Part shown: positions 52,430 through 60,066 of the stretch, one piece after another
Position numbering within the stretch: position 1 is the stretch's first letter
Layout: each line of letters opens with the position of its first letter
Assembly: GCA_020630195.1 (NCBI GenBank)
Contig: JAHDBV010000009.1
Span: forward strand, 1-64,000
DNA length: 64,000 nucleotides
From: Acidimicrobiales bacterium
Lineage (GTDB): Bacteria > Actinomycetota > Acidimicrobiia > Acidimicrobiales > SZUA-35
Direction: 5' to 3'
Notes under the pieces: generated by a model
Told to the model about the DNA's origin: nothing
The model's input: only the letters and a program-made list of their open reading frames with translations
Database searches by the model: none
Program-made: the position numbers and the translations under genes

Positions 52430-55278
52430 GCGGGGCTCCCGTCGTCGGAGGCGGTGCCGTGGTGGCCGGTGAGGGCGGTGGCGATCCGATCGAGGCCCAC
52501 GTCGAGCACGACGTCGTCCTCGTCGGCGAGGTGGAGCCGCCCGGTGTCGGTCACGGCGCCGATGCGGATGGCGTCGGGGATGATCGAGAGCAGGGCCTCG
52601 GCGTCGCCGGGGGCCACTTCGAGCAGGTACCGACCGGGGCCTTCCCCGAAACAGATCTCGGCGTGGCGGGCTCCGGGGAGATCGAGGTCGACGCCGAGCC
52701 CACCGGCGTGGGCCCACTCCGCGGCAGCGACGGCGAGGCCGCCTTCGCTCAGGTCGTGGGCCGAGACAACGAGGCCGGCCCGGATCGCCGCCGCGGTCTG
52801 ATGGTGGCGACGGCGGGCGTCGAGGTCGATACCGGGCAGGGCGCCACCGTGGTCGGGCCCGAGGGCCGCGTCGAGATGGCTGCCGCCGAGGGCCCCGGCG
52901 GCCGGTCCGACGAGCCACACGTCGTCGCCCGCGGCACCGACGCCGGTGAGCGGCACGGTGTCGAGGGAGTCACAGATCCCGAGGGCGGTGATGACGAGGG
53001 TCGGGGTGACCGGGTCGGCCACGCCCTCGTCGTCGACGTAGACGTTGAACAGCGAGTCCTTGCCGGACACGAACGGGGCGCCGTGGTGCACGGCGGCGTC
53101 GTGGCAACCCCGACAGGCGTCCACGAGGCCGCCGAGGGTGGCGGCATCGGTCGGATCGCCCCACGAGAAGTTGTCGAGCAGCGACATGCCGGCCGGGTCG
53201 GCGCCGGCGACGACCGCGTTGCGGATCGCCTCGTCGATGACGGCCCACGCCATCAGCTCGGCGTCGAGGGCGCCGTAACGGGCGTTGACCCCGATGCCGA
53301 GCACGGCGGCCCGGTCGCCGGAGGTGCCGACCGGGACGACACTCGTGCCGTCGGCCAGGCCGTCACCGTTGGCCCCGCCGATGGGGCGCACCACGGTGTT
53401 GCCGAGGATCTCGTGGTCGTAGGTGTGCACGACATCCGCGTTCGACCGCACCGACGGATGGGACAACACGGCGAGCAGCGCCGCGGTGTGATCGAGGTCG
53501 ACCGTGTCGCGGGGTGGTCGGGTCCGATCGGGCGCGACGGCGGTGAGACGGCGGCGGGGTGCACCCTCGTGGAGGAAGTGGGCGTCGAGGTCGATGAGGG
53601 TGTCCTCACCGTCTCGCACGACGATGCGGCCGTCGCCGGTGAAGGTGCCGATGACGGCGGCGTCGACCGACCAGATCTCGGCGAGTCGGAGCACCGGCTC
53701 GGGATCGGGGCAGGCGAGCACCATGCGCTCCTGGGCCTCGGACAGCCACACCTCCCACGGGGCGAGGCCCGGGTACTTGCGGGGCACGTCGTCGAGCTGC
53801 ACGTCGCAGCCGAGTTCGGAGGCCATCTCGCCGACCGACGACGACAGGCCACCGGCACCGCAGTCGGTGATGGCGGAGTAGACCCCGGCGTCGCGGGCGG
53901 CCACGACGACGTCGATGAGGCCCTTCTCGACGATCGGATCGCCGATCTGCACCGATGACCCGGCAACCTCCGCGGTCTCGACCCCCATCGTCTGGGACGA
54001 GAAGGTCGCACCACCGACACCGTCACGGCCGACGGCACCGCCGAGCACGACGATGTGGTCGCCGGCGGCCGGTTCGGTCCGATGGCTGCCGGCGGGCAGG
54101 ACCCCGAGGCACCCGGCGAAGACGAGCGGTGTGGTGACGTAGCCGGGGTCGTGCACGATCGCCCCGGCGATCGTCGGCACACCGATCTTGTTGCCGTAGT
54201 CGCCGACACCGGCGATGACCCCCCGCCGGATCCGGCGGGGATGGAGCACACCGTCGGGCACGTCGGCCGCCGGGGTGTCGGTGGGGCCGAAGCAGAGGAT
54301 GTCGGTGATGGCGATCGGCTTGGCCGACACCCCGAGGATGTCGCGGACGACACCGCCGACACCGGTGTTCGACCCGCCGAAGGGTTCGAGGGCGGAGGGA
54401 TGGTTGTGGGTCTCGGCCTTGATGGCGAGCTCCCAACCCGGCTCGAACTCGACGAGGCCGGCGTTGTCGACGAACGCGGAGGTGACCCACGGTGCGTCGA
54501 TCGTGTCGGTGGCGGCCCGCAGGAACTGCTTGAGGAGCCCGTCGACGACCTCACCGTCGTGATGCCCCGACGCGTCGTCGATCGTGATCTCCGCCCGGAA
54601 CGTCGTGTGCTGGCAGTGCTCCGACCAGGTCTGGGCGATCATCTCGATCTCGGCGTCGGTGGCCGGACGACCGAGGTCGGCGAAGTGGGCTCGCACCGCG
54701 GCGAGCTCCACGCCGTCGAGCCCGAGGCGTCGGGTCCGACCGAGTTCGGCGAGACCGTCCGCGTCGAGTGCACCGACGTGGATCCGGGTCGTGGCGGGCG
54801 TCGCCGCGTCCGGGTCGGTGAAGGCCGGCGGCAGGTCGCCGAGGGCATGGCGTTCGACGACGTCGTTGTGCAGCACCCGCCGGGCGAGCTCGGTGGGGTC
54901 GGCCGCGCCGTGCACGACGAACCGGCGGCCGAGAGCCACGGCGGTCACGTCGAGCCCGTCGGCCCGGGCGACACGGAGCAGCTCGGCGGCCTCCCGGTCG
55001 GTCACACCCGGCCGCATCCCGGTCTCGATCACCGTGGCGTCACCCTCCACCGGGTGATCGGCCCGCGGCAGGTACCACCCGGCCACGGGATCGAGCACGT
55101 AGGTGTCGAGGAGCCGACCGATGGCCGCCTCGTCGAGCCGGCCCGCGAGATGCACGATCCGGTACTCGTCGAGGAAGTCGACCTCGAGGCCGGCGTCCCG
55201 GCTCTGCTCCACCAGTCCGCCGGGGCCGTCGCCCGCGCGCGCCGGACCGATGATGAATGACCACTCCGCCAGAGTCAC
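52426..55278 (-). CDS. purL: FGAM synthase PurL with fused N-terminal PurS-like module
   Basis: A 950-residue synthetase. From about residue 190 it is standard PurL: TWSEHCQHTTFR, KAETHNHPSALEPFGGS, NTGVGGVVRDILG, SDCGAGGLSSSVGE-type block TDCGAGGLSSSVGEMASELG, and SAHDLSEGGLAVAAAEWA. The first 165 residues form two PurS-like stretches (FIIGPARAGDGPGG; ETGMRPGVTDREAAELLRVA), so PurS is fused to PurL and no separate purS is needed. The GTG at 55276-55278 (VTLAEWSFIIG) is preferred over a TTG ten codons upstream; CAGACT lies 7 nt before it. First gene of the purine cluster. Confidence 0.93.
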   Translation of the reverse strand: MTLAEWSFIIGPARAGDGPGGLVEQSRDAGLEVDFLDEYRIVHLAGRLDEAAIGRLLDTYVLDPVAGWYLPRADHPVEGDATVIETGMRPGVTDREAAELLRVARADGLDVTAVALGRRFVVHGAADPTELARRVLHNDVVERHALGDLPPAFTDPDAATPATTRIHVGALDADGLAELGRTRRLGLDGVELAAVRAHFADLGRPATDAEIEMIAQTWSEHCQHTTFRAEITIDDASGHHDGEVVDGLLKQFLRAATDTIDAPWVTSAFVDNAGLVEFEPGWELAIKAETHNHPSALEPFGGSNTGVGGVVRDILGVSAKPIAITDILCFGPTDTPAADVPDGVLHPRRIRRGVIAGVGDYGNKIGVPTIAGAIVHDPGYVTTPLVFAGCLGVLPAGSHRTEPAAGDHIVVLGGAVGRDGVGGATFSSQTMGVETAEVAGSSVQIGDPIVEKGLIDVVVAARDAGVYSAITDCGAGGLSSSVGEMASELGCDVQLDDVPRKYPGLAPWEVWLSEAQERMVLACPDPEPVLRLAEIWSVDAAVIGTFTGDGRIVVRDGEDTLIDLDAHFLHEGAPRRRLTAVAPDRTRPPRDTVDLDHTAALLAVLSHPSVRSNADVVHTYDHEILGNTVVRPIGGANGDGLADGTSVVPVGTSGDRAAVLGIGVNARYGALDAELMAWAVIDEAIRNAVVAGADPAGMSLLDNFSWGDPTDAATLGGLVDACRGCHDAAVHHGAPFVSGKDSLFNVYVDDEGVADPVTPTLVITALGICDSLDTVPLTGVGAAGDDVWLVGPAAGALGGSHLDAALGPDHGGALPGIDLDARRRHHQTAAAIRAGLVVSAHDLSEGGLAVAAAEWAHAGGLGVDLDLPGARHAEICFGEGPGRYLLEVAPGDAEALLSIIPDAIRIGAVTDTGRLHLADEDDVVLDVGLDRIATALTGHHGTASDDGSPA

Positions 55279-55354
55279 GGTGCCGAGTCTGGCCGATCGA
55301 CGCGCCAAAAGTGTGGGTTCCCCCGGGGTTCCGTGCCTCGAACGGTCGGCGCAC

Positions 55355-55360
55355 TACCGT
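55355..55360 (+). promoter_or_regulatory. -10 box TACCGT of the nucleotidase gene, leaderless arrangement
   Basis: TACCGT ends 8 nt before the GTG at 55369 in the divergent region with purL. Confidence 0.45.
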
Positions 55361-55368
55361 CACACCAC

Positions 55369-56022
55369 GTGACCGACTCCTTCATCCTCGGTGTCGACCT
55401 CGACGGCGTCTGCGCCGATTACACCGCCGGGCTCCGCCGGGTGGTCGCCGACGATCGGGGTGTGGCCCCCGAGGACCTCCCGCTCGAACGGAGCTGGGGG
55501 TTCGAGGAATGGGGCCTCGACGCCGCCGAGTTCGAACGACTCCACCGCAAGGCCGTGAACGAGGAACGCATCCTCGCGACCCTGCCCGTGATCGAGGGCT
55601 GCGCCGACGCCTTGTGGCGCCTGTCCGACGCCGGCATCTGGATCCGGATCATCACGCACCGGCTCTACACGAACTGGAGCCACCAGTCGGCGGTGGCCGA
55701 CACGGTGTCGTGGCTCGACGCGGCGTCGGTCCCCTATCGGGACCTGTGCTTCCTCGGCGCCAAGCCGCAGGTCGAGGCCGACCTCTACATCGACGACGCA
55801 CCCCACAACGTCAAGGCGCTGCGTCAGGCCGGCAACGACGTGATCGTGTTCACCCAGCCCTACAACACCGGCATCGGCGGTCTGCGCGCGAACAACTGGA
55901 TCGAGGCCGAAGAGATCATCCTCGACGCGGCCTCCCGCAAGGGCATGGTGCAGCCGCAGTTCCCCGGGATCGACGCCGGGGCGGATCGATTGGCGCGACG
56001 GCGGGGTGAGCCGTCGGACTGA
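55369..56022 (+). CDS. 5'(3')-deoxyribonucleotidase-like HAD phosphatase (NT5C family)
   Basis: A 217-residue HAD-fold protein. The nucleophile block reads ILGVDLDGVCADYTAG (Asp at about 10 and 12), motif II is in IRIITHRLYTNW, and the acidic motif is YIDDAPHNVKAL. The family (PF06941) dephosphorylates nucleoside monophosphates. Its position divergent from purL suggests a link to nucleotide balance. The GTG start is preferred; the longer frame adds only low-complexity sequence. Confidence 0.85.
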   Translation: MTDSFILGVDLDGVCADYTAGLRRVVADDRGVAPEDLPLERSWGFEEWGLDAAEFERLHRKAVNEERILATLPVIEGCADALWRLSDAGIWIRIITHRLYTNWSHQSAVADTVSWLDAASVPYRDLCFLGAKPQVEADLYIDDAPHNVKALRQAGNDVIVFTQPYNTGIGGLRANNWIEAEEIILDAASRKGMVQPQFPGIDAGADRLARRRGEPSD

Positions 56023-56031
56023 GCCCCGGGA

Positions 56032-56298
56032 TCAGGCGGCGGGGACGGTGGCCGCCGACAGGCGGTCGAGCGCGTCACTCCACCAGGAGGTCTCGACGAC
56101 CGAGACGCCCGGCAGTTCACCGAGCAGTTCGTCGATGAGCGAGATCAGTGCGGGCACCTCACGGCTGTCGGCCCGGAGGTCGAGCAGATGATCCATGACG
56201 CGACCACGGTCGATGAGCTGACCCTGGATCTCGGAGCGGTATGTGGCGAGGACCTGTTCGATCACGTACAGAGTCTGCCACCTCGGAGGGGTGACCAT
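56032..56298 (-). CDS. Small hypothetical protein
   Basis: An 88-residue, mostly alpha-helical protein (QTLYVIEQVLATYRSEIQ; DSREVPALISLIDELLGELP). No family recognised. The ATG at 56296-56298 has no strong ribosome-binding site; a GTG 11 codons later (56263-56265) is an alternative start. It is convergent with the nucleotidase gene, with a 9-nt gap. Confidence 0.55.
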   Translation of the reverse strand: MVTPPRWQTLYVIEQVLATYRSEIQGQLIDRGRVMDHLLDLRADSREVPALISLIDELLGELPGVSVVETSWWSDALDRLSAATVPAA

Positions 56299-56329
56299 GG
56301 CATCGGTTTCATGAGTTCATCCGCCCGAC

Positions 56330-57214
56330 TCACGCCACGACGACGACGAGATCCCCGATTTCCGCCCAGTTGTAGAGCCATTCGGCCTGATCGTCACGCT
56401 GGCGGATACACCCGGCGGATTGGTAGGTGCCGAGCTCGTCGACGGTCTGCATGGGCGTTCCGTCGGCGTAGCGGGGGATGGCGTGGAAGCCGATCGGCAG
56501 CCGGCCGCCGTGGTAGAAGCGCACCATGTGGGTCATGGTGATCCCGTCGTGGCCCGCCCAGGCGAGGGGCGACTTCGAGAAGATCCGATGGTTGCCCCGC
56601 GGCGGCACGTTGCGTCGACCGCTGACGAGGTAGGAGTTCACCACGACGTCGCCGTGGTCGATGACCCAGATCCGCTGGGCCGAGTCCGAGTAGACGATCC
56701 GGCGGCCGCTGCCGGAGTTCACGGGCACGTCGGGGAAGACGGGCGGCGGGGCGACGGGATCGGCCGTGCCGGTCGAGGTGATGAACTCGGGCGACTCGGA
56801 GAAGCCGAGCAGGATGACGGCCCGCTCGTCCCCGCCGCCGAGGCGTCCCTGCCAGTAGGCGAGGCCGCCGGCGTCGGGGCCGCGGTCCAACACGTTGCGG
56901 TAGACGAGATCCACGAAGGTGTCGTCGTCGACGGGGCCGTAGGTGTCGCTCCACTCGGGGGCACCCATGAACTGCTCGGCGATGGCCACGAGGGGCAGAC
57001 CACCGACGTAGCGACCGACCCAGTACTCGAGACCGCCGTCGTCGGGCGAACGATCGAAGGTGGCCTGGTAGAGGCGCACGATCGAATCGCGCACACCGGG
57101 ATCATCGGCGGGGTCGACCTGGGTGGCGTCGTCGGTCTGGGCCGCGGCGGGTGCGCTCAGACCGGACACGACGACCAACGCGGCGAACAGGATCGCGAGC
57201 AGACGGCGGGTCAT
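56330..57214 (-). CDS. Secreted DUF4214 plus L,D-transpeptidase (YkuD) protein
   Basis: A 294-residue protein with signal peptide MTRRLLAILFAALVVVSGLS ending near APAAAQ. Residues about 40-140 carry two DUF4214 repeats (LYQATFDRSPDDGGLEYWVG and YRNVLDRGPDAGGLAYWQG). The C-terminal part is a YkuD domain: GFHAIPRYADG with the catalytic His and YQSAGCIRQ with the catalytic Cys. L,D-transpeptidases crosslink peptidoglycan. The DUF4214 fusion suggests attachment to a glycan or surface matrix. Confidence 0.9.
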   Translation of the reverse strand: MTRRLLAILFAALVVVSGLSAPAAAQTDDATQVDPADDPGVRDSIVRLYQATFDRSPDDGGLEYWVGRYVGGLPLVAIAEQFMGAPEWSDTYGPVDDDTFVDLVYRNVLDRGPDAGGLAYWQGRLGGGDERAVILLGFSESPEFITSTGTADPVAPPPVFPDVPVNSGSGRRIVYSDSAQRIWVIDHGDVVVNSYLVSGRRNVPPRGNHRIFSKSPLAWAGHDGITMTHMVRFYHGGRLPIGFHAIPRYADGTPMQTVDELGTYQSAGCIRQRDDQAEWLYNWAEIGDLVVVVA

Positions 57215-57294
57215 GTGGTCATGATGCCACGCAGCGTGGGAACTTCGGCGGAACACCGCTGATCCCGGGGATCCCGCCGACTCGGCTCGGGTCG

Positions 57295-57300
57295 TACGCT
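57295..57300 (+). promoter_or_regulatory. -10 box TACGCT of the MauE-like gene, leaderless arrangement
   Basis: TACGCT ends 7 nt before the ATG at 57308, the same arrangement as the hydrolase gene at 35868. Confidence 0.45.
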
Positions 57301-57307
57301 CGGATCG

Positions 57308-57814
57308 ATGTTGGCCGGACTCGCCTCGATCGCCGCCGTGCTCCTGGCCGTGGTGTTCGCGTTCGCGGCGTTCGCGAAGTTGCGCGATCCCGCCGGCACG
57401 CGGGCCGGGTTGGCCGAGCTCGGGTTGCCCGCGACCGGGGTGCTCCTCGGATTGCTGGTGGCCACCGAGCTGTCGTTGACGCTCTCCCTGCTGCTCGCGC
57501 CGGGGACCGCCGCCATCGGGGCCGTGGCGGTCCTGGTGGTCTTCAGCCTCGTGTTGGCCGAGCTGCGCTCGCGGGGCAACCGAGCACCCTGTCGGTGCTT
57601 CGGCGAGATCGCCCCCACCACGGCCGGGCGACCCGAACAGGTCCGCAACGGCCTGCTGGTGGGGCTCGGCCTGCTCGCCACCCAGGTCGACCGGTTGGTG
57701 TGGCCGGGCGCCCTCGCGGTCATCGTCGCCGTGGTCGGCCTCGGCGCCGCGGCGGTCTGGTGGCGACGGTCCGGCGTCGGAAACGTCGACGGAACGGGCC
57801 AGACTCTCCGGTGA
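57308..57814 (+). CDS. MauE/DoxX-type membrane protein
   Basis: A 168-residue membrane protein with four hydrophobic helices (for example ASIAAVLLAVVFAFAAFAKL). The motif APCRCFGEIAP after the third helix is typical of MauE-like proteins, which help deliver disulphides to periplasmic enzymes and often work with thiol proteins. The stop overlaps the next start by one base. Confidence 0.82.
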   Translation: MLAGLASIAAVLLAVVFAFAAFAKLRDPAGTRAGLAELGLPATGVLLGLLVATELSLTLSLLLAPGTAAIGAVAVLVVFSLVLAELRSRGNRAPCRCFGEIAPTTAGRPEQVRNGLLVGLGLLATQVDRLVWPGALAVIVAVVGLGAAAVWWRRSGVGNVDGTGQTLR

Positions 57815-58143
57815 TGTCACGCGTTCGCTTCGCTCTCCTCGCCGCCTTCCTGGCCGTGGCCGCCTCGTGCGCCCCCGGGGAGCCGACCGACGCCCTCGAG
57901 CTGCAGACCCGGCTCGCCGAAGACGCCGGGCTCGACGCCTCGACCGCCCAGTGCGTGGCCAACGAGCTGTTCGCACTCGCCGCCCGGGCCGAGCCCGAGG
58001 ACAACCGCGAGTTCGACATCGCCGTGCACGGCTTCGACATCGAGGGTGACGTCGGCCGCGCCGGCTCCATCGACGAGATGGAGGAGAACGTGCCGGGGAT
58101 CACCGAGGTGATCCGCACCGTGGCTGCCGACTGCGGCGCCTGA
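57814..58143 (+). CDS. Small lipoprotein, hypothetical
   Basis: A 109-residue protein starting MSRVRFALLAAFLAVAASC, a lipoprotein signal with lipobox VAAS-C, followed by an acidic helical domain with two further Cys (QCVANEL and ADCGA) that could pair. It is translated from the same mRNA as the MauE-like gene (TGATG overlap), which fits a disulphide-dependent exported partner. Confidence 0.72.
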   Translation: MSRVRFALLAAFLAVAASCAPGEPTDALELQTRLAEDAGLDASTAQCVANELFALAARAEPEDNREFDIAVHGFDIEGDVGRAGSIDEMEENVPGITEVIRTVAADCGA

Positions 58144-58172
58144 GCGACGATCGCCCGGAGCGGGCGGCGGAA

Positions 58173-59081
58173 TCAGCGCAGGCCGAGACGCAGGACCTTG
58201 CGCGCACCGGCCTGCACGGGCAGGTGATCGGCGGCGAGCCCGGTCGAGTACACGAGGGCGGCACCGGCCGGCCCGTCGTGGAGGTCGGGTGAGAACCCAC
58301 GGAAACGGGTCTCCCCACCGGTGTAGCCACCGGCGTTGAGCGTCACGACGAGATCGAACCGGCTCGCCTCGGAGGCGAGGCCGAGCGACTGGCCGACACC
58401 GATCGTCTGGACCCGGAGATCGTCGAGATCGGAGACCGAAGTGCCGAACGCCCGCCGCAGGGTGGGCACCAGACGATGTTGGACGCGGTCGGCGACGTCA
58501 CGCAGGAGCTCACCGTCGAGGAGCACGAGGTCGCCGTGGCCGTCGGCCGCGAGCAGGAGACGTTCACACAGCTCGGGTTCGACGACGGCCGGTTGGAGCA
58601 GAACGGGGGCGGCGGCGATGACGCGACGGCCGGGCATCCGTCCGTCGAACACGGCGATGGCGCGGCCCAGACCGGAGAGGAACGACGCCTCGGGATCGAG
58701 ATGACGACGGTGACGGACCCGGGCGTCGGCATCGGCGACGATGACGGTCGGTTCACCGACGAGGGGCTGGGTGAGGAGGCCGAAGTCGACGTCGGCACCA
58801 CAGGCGGCCCGGACGTCGTCGGTCACGGGCTCGGAGGTGAGGACCACGCCACGGAGTTCGTCGGAGGCGGCGCAGAACCCGCTGAACCGACCGAGTGCGT
58901 CGACGAGCTCGGGGCCTCGCCCACCGATCACGGCGATCACGACGGAGCTGCCGCGGCACACGTCGTCGAGCGGGGCCACCCGACCATCGATCTCCACCAC
59001 GGTGGCGGGCAGCAGCGCGCCCACGTCGATCGACCGCTCGAGGGTGATCACTGGCGTGGTGTTGGTGGTGATGGAAGCCAC
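58173..59081 (-). CDS. Redoxin-like plus 2OG-Fe(II) oxygenase-like protein, HxD motif missing
   Basis: A 302-residue protein. The first half looks like a degenerate thioredoxin/peroxiredoxin module (GSSVVIAVIGGRG; TVIVADADARVRHRR). The second half follows prolyl-4-hydroxylase-type oxygenases (CERLLLAADGHGD; DRVQHRLVPTLRRAFG; VVTLNAGGYTGGETRF; ADHLPVQAGARKVLRLGLR). The distal His and Arg are kept, but the HxD iron ligands expected after VGQSL are absent (GLASEASRFD). It may be inactive or use another metal site. GTG start at 59081 is tentative. Confidence 0.68.
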   Translation of the reverse strand: MASITTNTTPVITLERSIDVGALLPATVVEIDGRVAPLDDVCRGSSVVIAVIGGRGPELVDALGRFSGFCAASDELRGVVLTSEPVTDDVRAACGADVDFGLLTQPLVGEPTVIVADADARVRHRRHLDPEASFLSGLGRAIAVFDGRMPGRRVIAAAPVLLQPAVVEPELCERLLLAADGHGDLVLLDGELLRDVADRVQHRLVPTLRRAFGTSVSDLDDLRVQTIGVGQSLGLASEASRFDLVVTLNAGGYTGGETRFRGFSPDLHDGPAGAALVYSTGLAADHLPVQAGARKVLRLGLR

Positions 59082-59313
59082 GGGCGGGAACTCGTTTCTG
59101 CGTCGAGCGGAAGTCTGACACGTCTCGATGTCGGCGGGGTTTCCCATCGGTGACGGCGAAACGACGGTGAGGACTTGAGGCATTCAGCTCAAGAGTTCCC
59201 CAACTTCTCGGGATCCCGCCCGTGCCGGGGGTCTCGACCGAGGTCTTCTCCCCACGAAGGGGGATCGGCGCGCGCACTACCGTCGTCGCCGAGACCGCTG
59301 GAGGGGAGTCGTG

Positions 59314-60066
59314 ATGGCCGGTCGCCTGCGTCGAGACGAACCGGTCGGACCCGGCCTGACCCGCGTGGCGACCGAACACCTCGACGTCGCCATCCGGGCG
59401 CTGACGGTGCTCGACGAACCCGGCCCCGCGATCTTCGAGGCCCGGCGCCGGGTGAAGCGCGCCCGCGCCCTCGTCCGACTCGATCCGGCGGCCACCGCCG
59501 TCGAAGACCCGTCGCTGCGCCACGCCGCCCGCCTGCTCGCACCCTTCCGTGACCACGACGTGGCCCGCGGGCGCCGCCGCCTCGCCGATCGGGGCGACGC
59601 GGACCACTCCCCGATGCCGTGTGCACCCATCGTGCGGCGGGCCGGTCGGGGCGCCCAGACCGACCTGCTCGGTGCTCGGCTCCGCCTCGAGCGCTCGGCG
59701 CTCCAGCAGCTCGACCTCGACGGCTACCTCGACGGGGTGACCGAGAGCTACCGCCGGGTGCGCCGCGCCCGGCCGGCGCCCGAAGACGTCGAGGCGCTCC
59801 ACGACTGGCGCCGATCGGTCAAGGTGCTCGCCTTCCAGCTCCGTCCGCTCACCCGGCGCGGTGGCGAGGGTCTGCGGGCCGGATCCGACGCGGCGGCCCG
59901 ACTCGCCCGGCTGCTCGGCACCCACCACGATCTCGCCCTGTTCGACCCCGACCCGGATCCGGCACACCTCGACGCGATCGAGGCCGACGCCCGGGCGATC
60001 GGCGCCGAGCTGACGGCGGCGAAACCGAAGGCGTTCCGTTCGTTGCTGGCCGGCGAGCTCAGCTGA
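59314..60066 (+). CDS. CHAD domain protein
   Basis: A 250-residue helical protein with the conserved His/Lys/Arg rows of CHAD domains: FEARRRVKRARALVRL, RHAARLLAPFRDHDVARGRR and ALHDWRRSVKVLAFQLRPL. CHAD proteins bind polyphosphate or act beside triphosphate tunnel enzymes. The ATG at 59314 follows GGAGGGG by 7 nt; a GTG one codon earlier is possible. Its end overlaps the convergent helicase gene by 8 nt. Confidence 0.87.
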   Translation: MAGRLRRDEPVGPGLTRVATEHLDVAIRALTVLDEPGPAIFEARRRVKRARALVRLDPAATAVEDPSLRHAARLLAPFRDHDVARGRRRLADRGDADHSPMPCAPIVRRAGRGAQTDLLGARLRLERSALQQLDLDGYLDGVTESYRRVRRARPAPEDVEALHDWRRSVKVLAFQLRPLTRRGGEGLRAGSDAAARLARLLGTHHDLALFDPDPDPAHLDAIEADARAIGAELTAAKPKAFRSLLAGELS

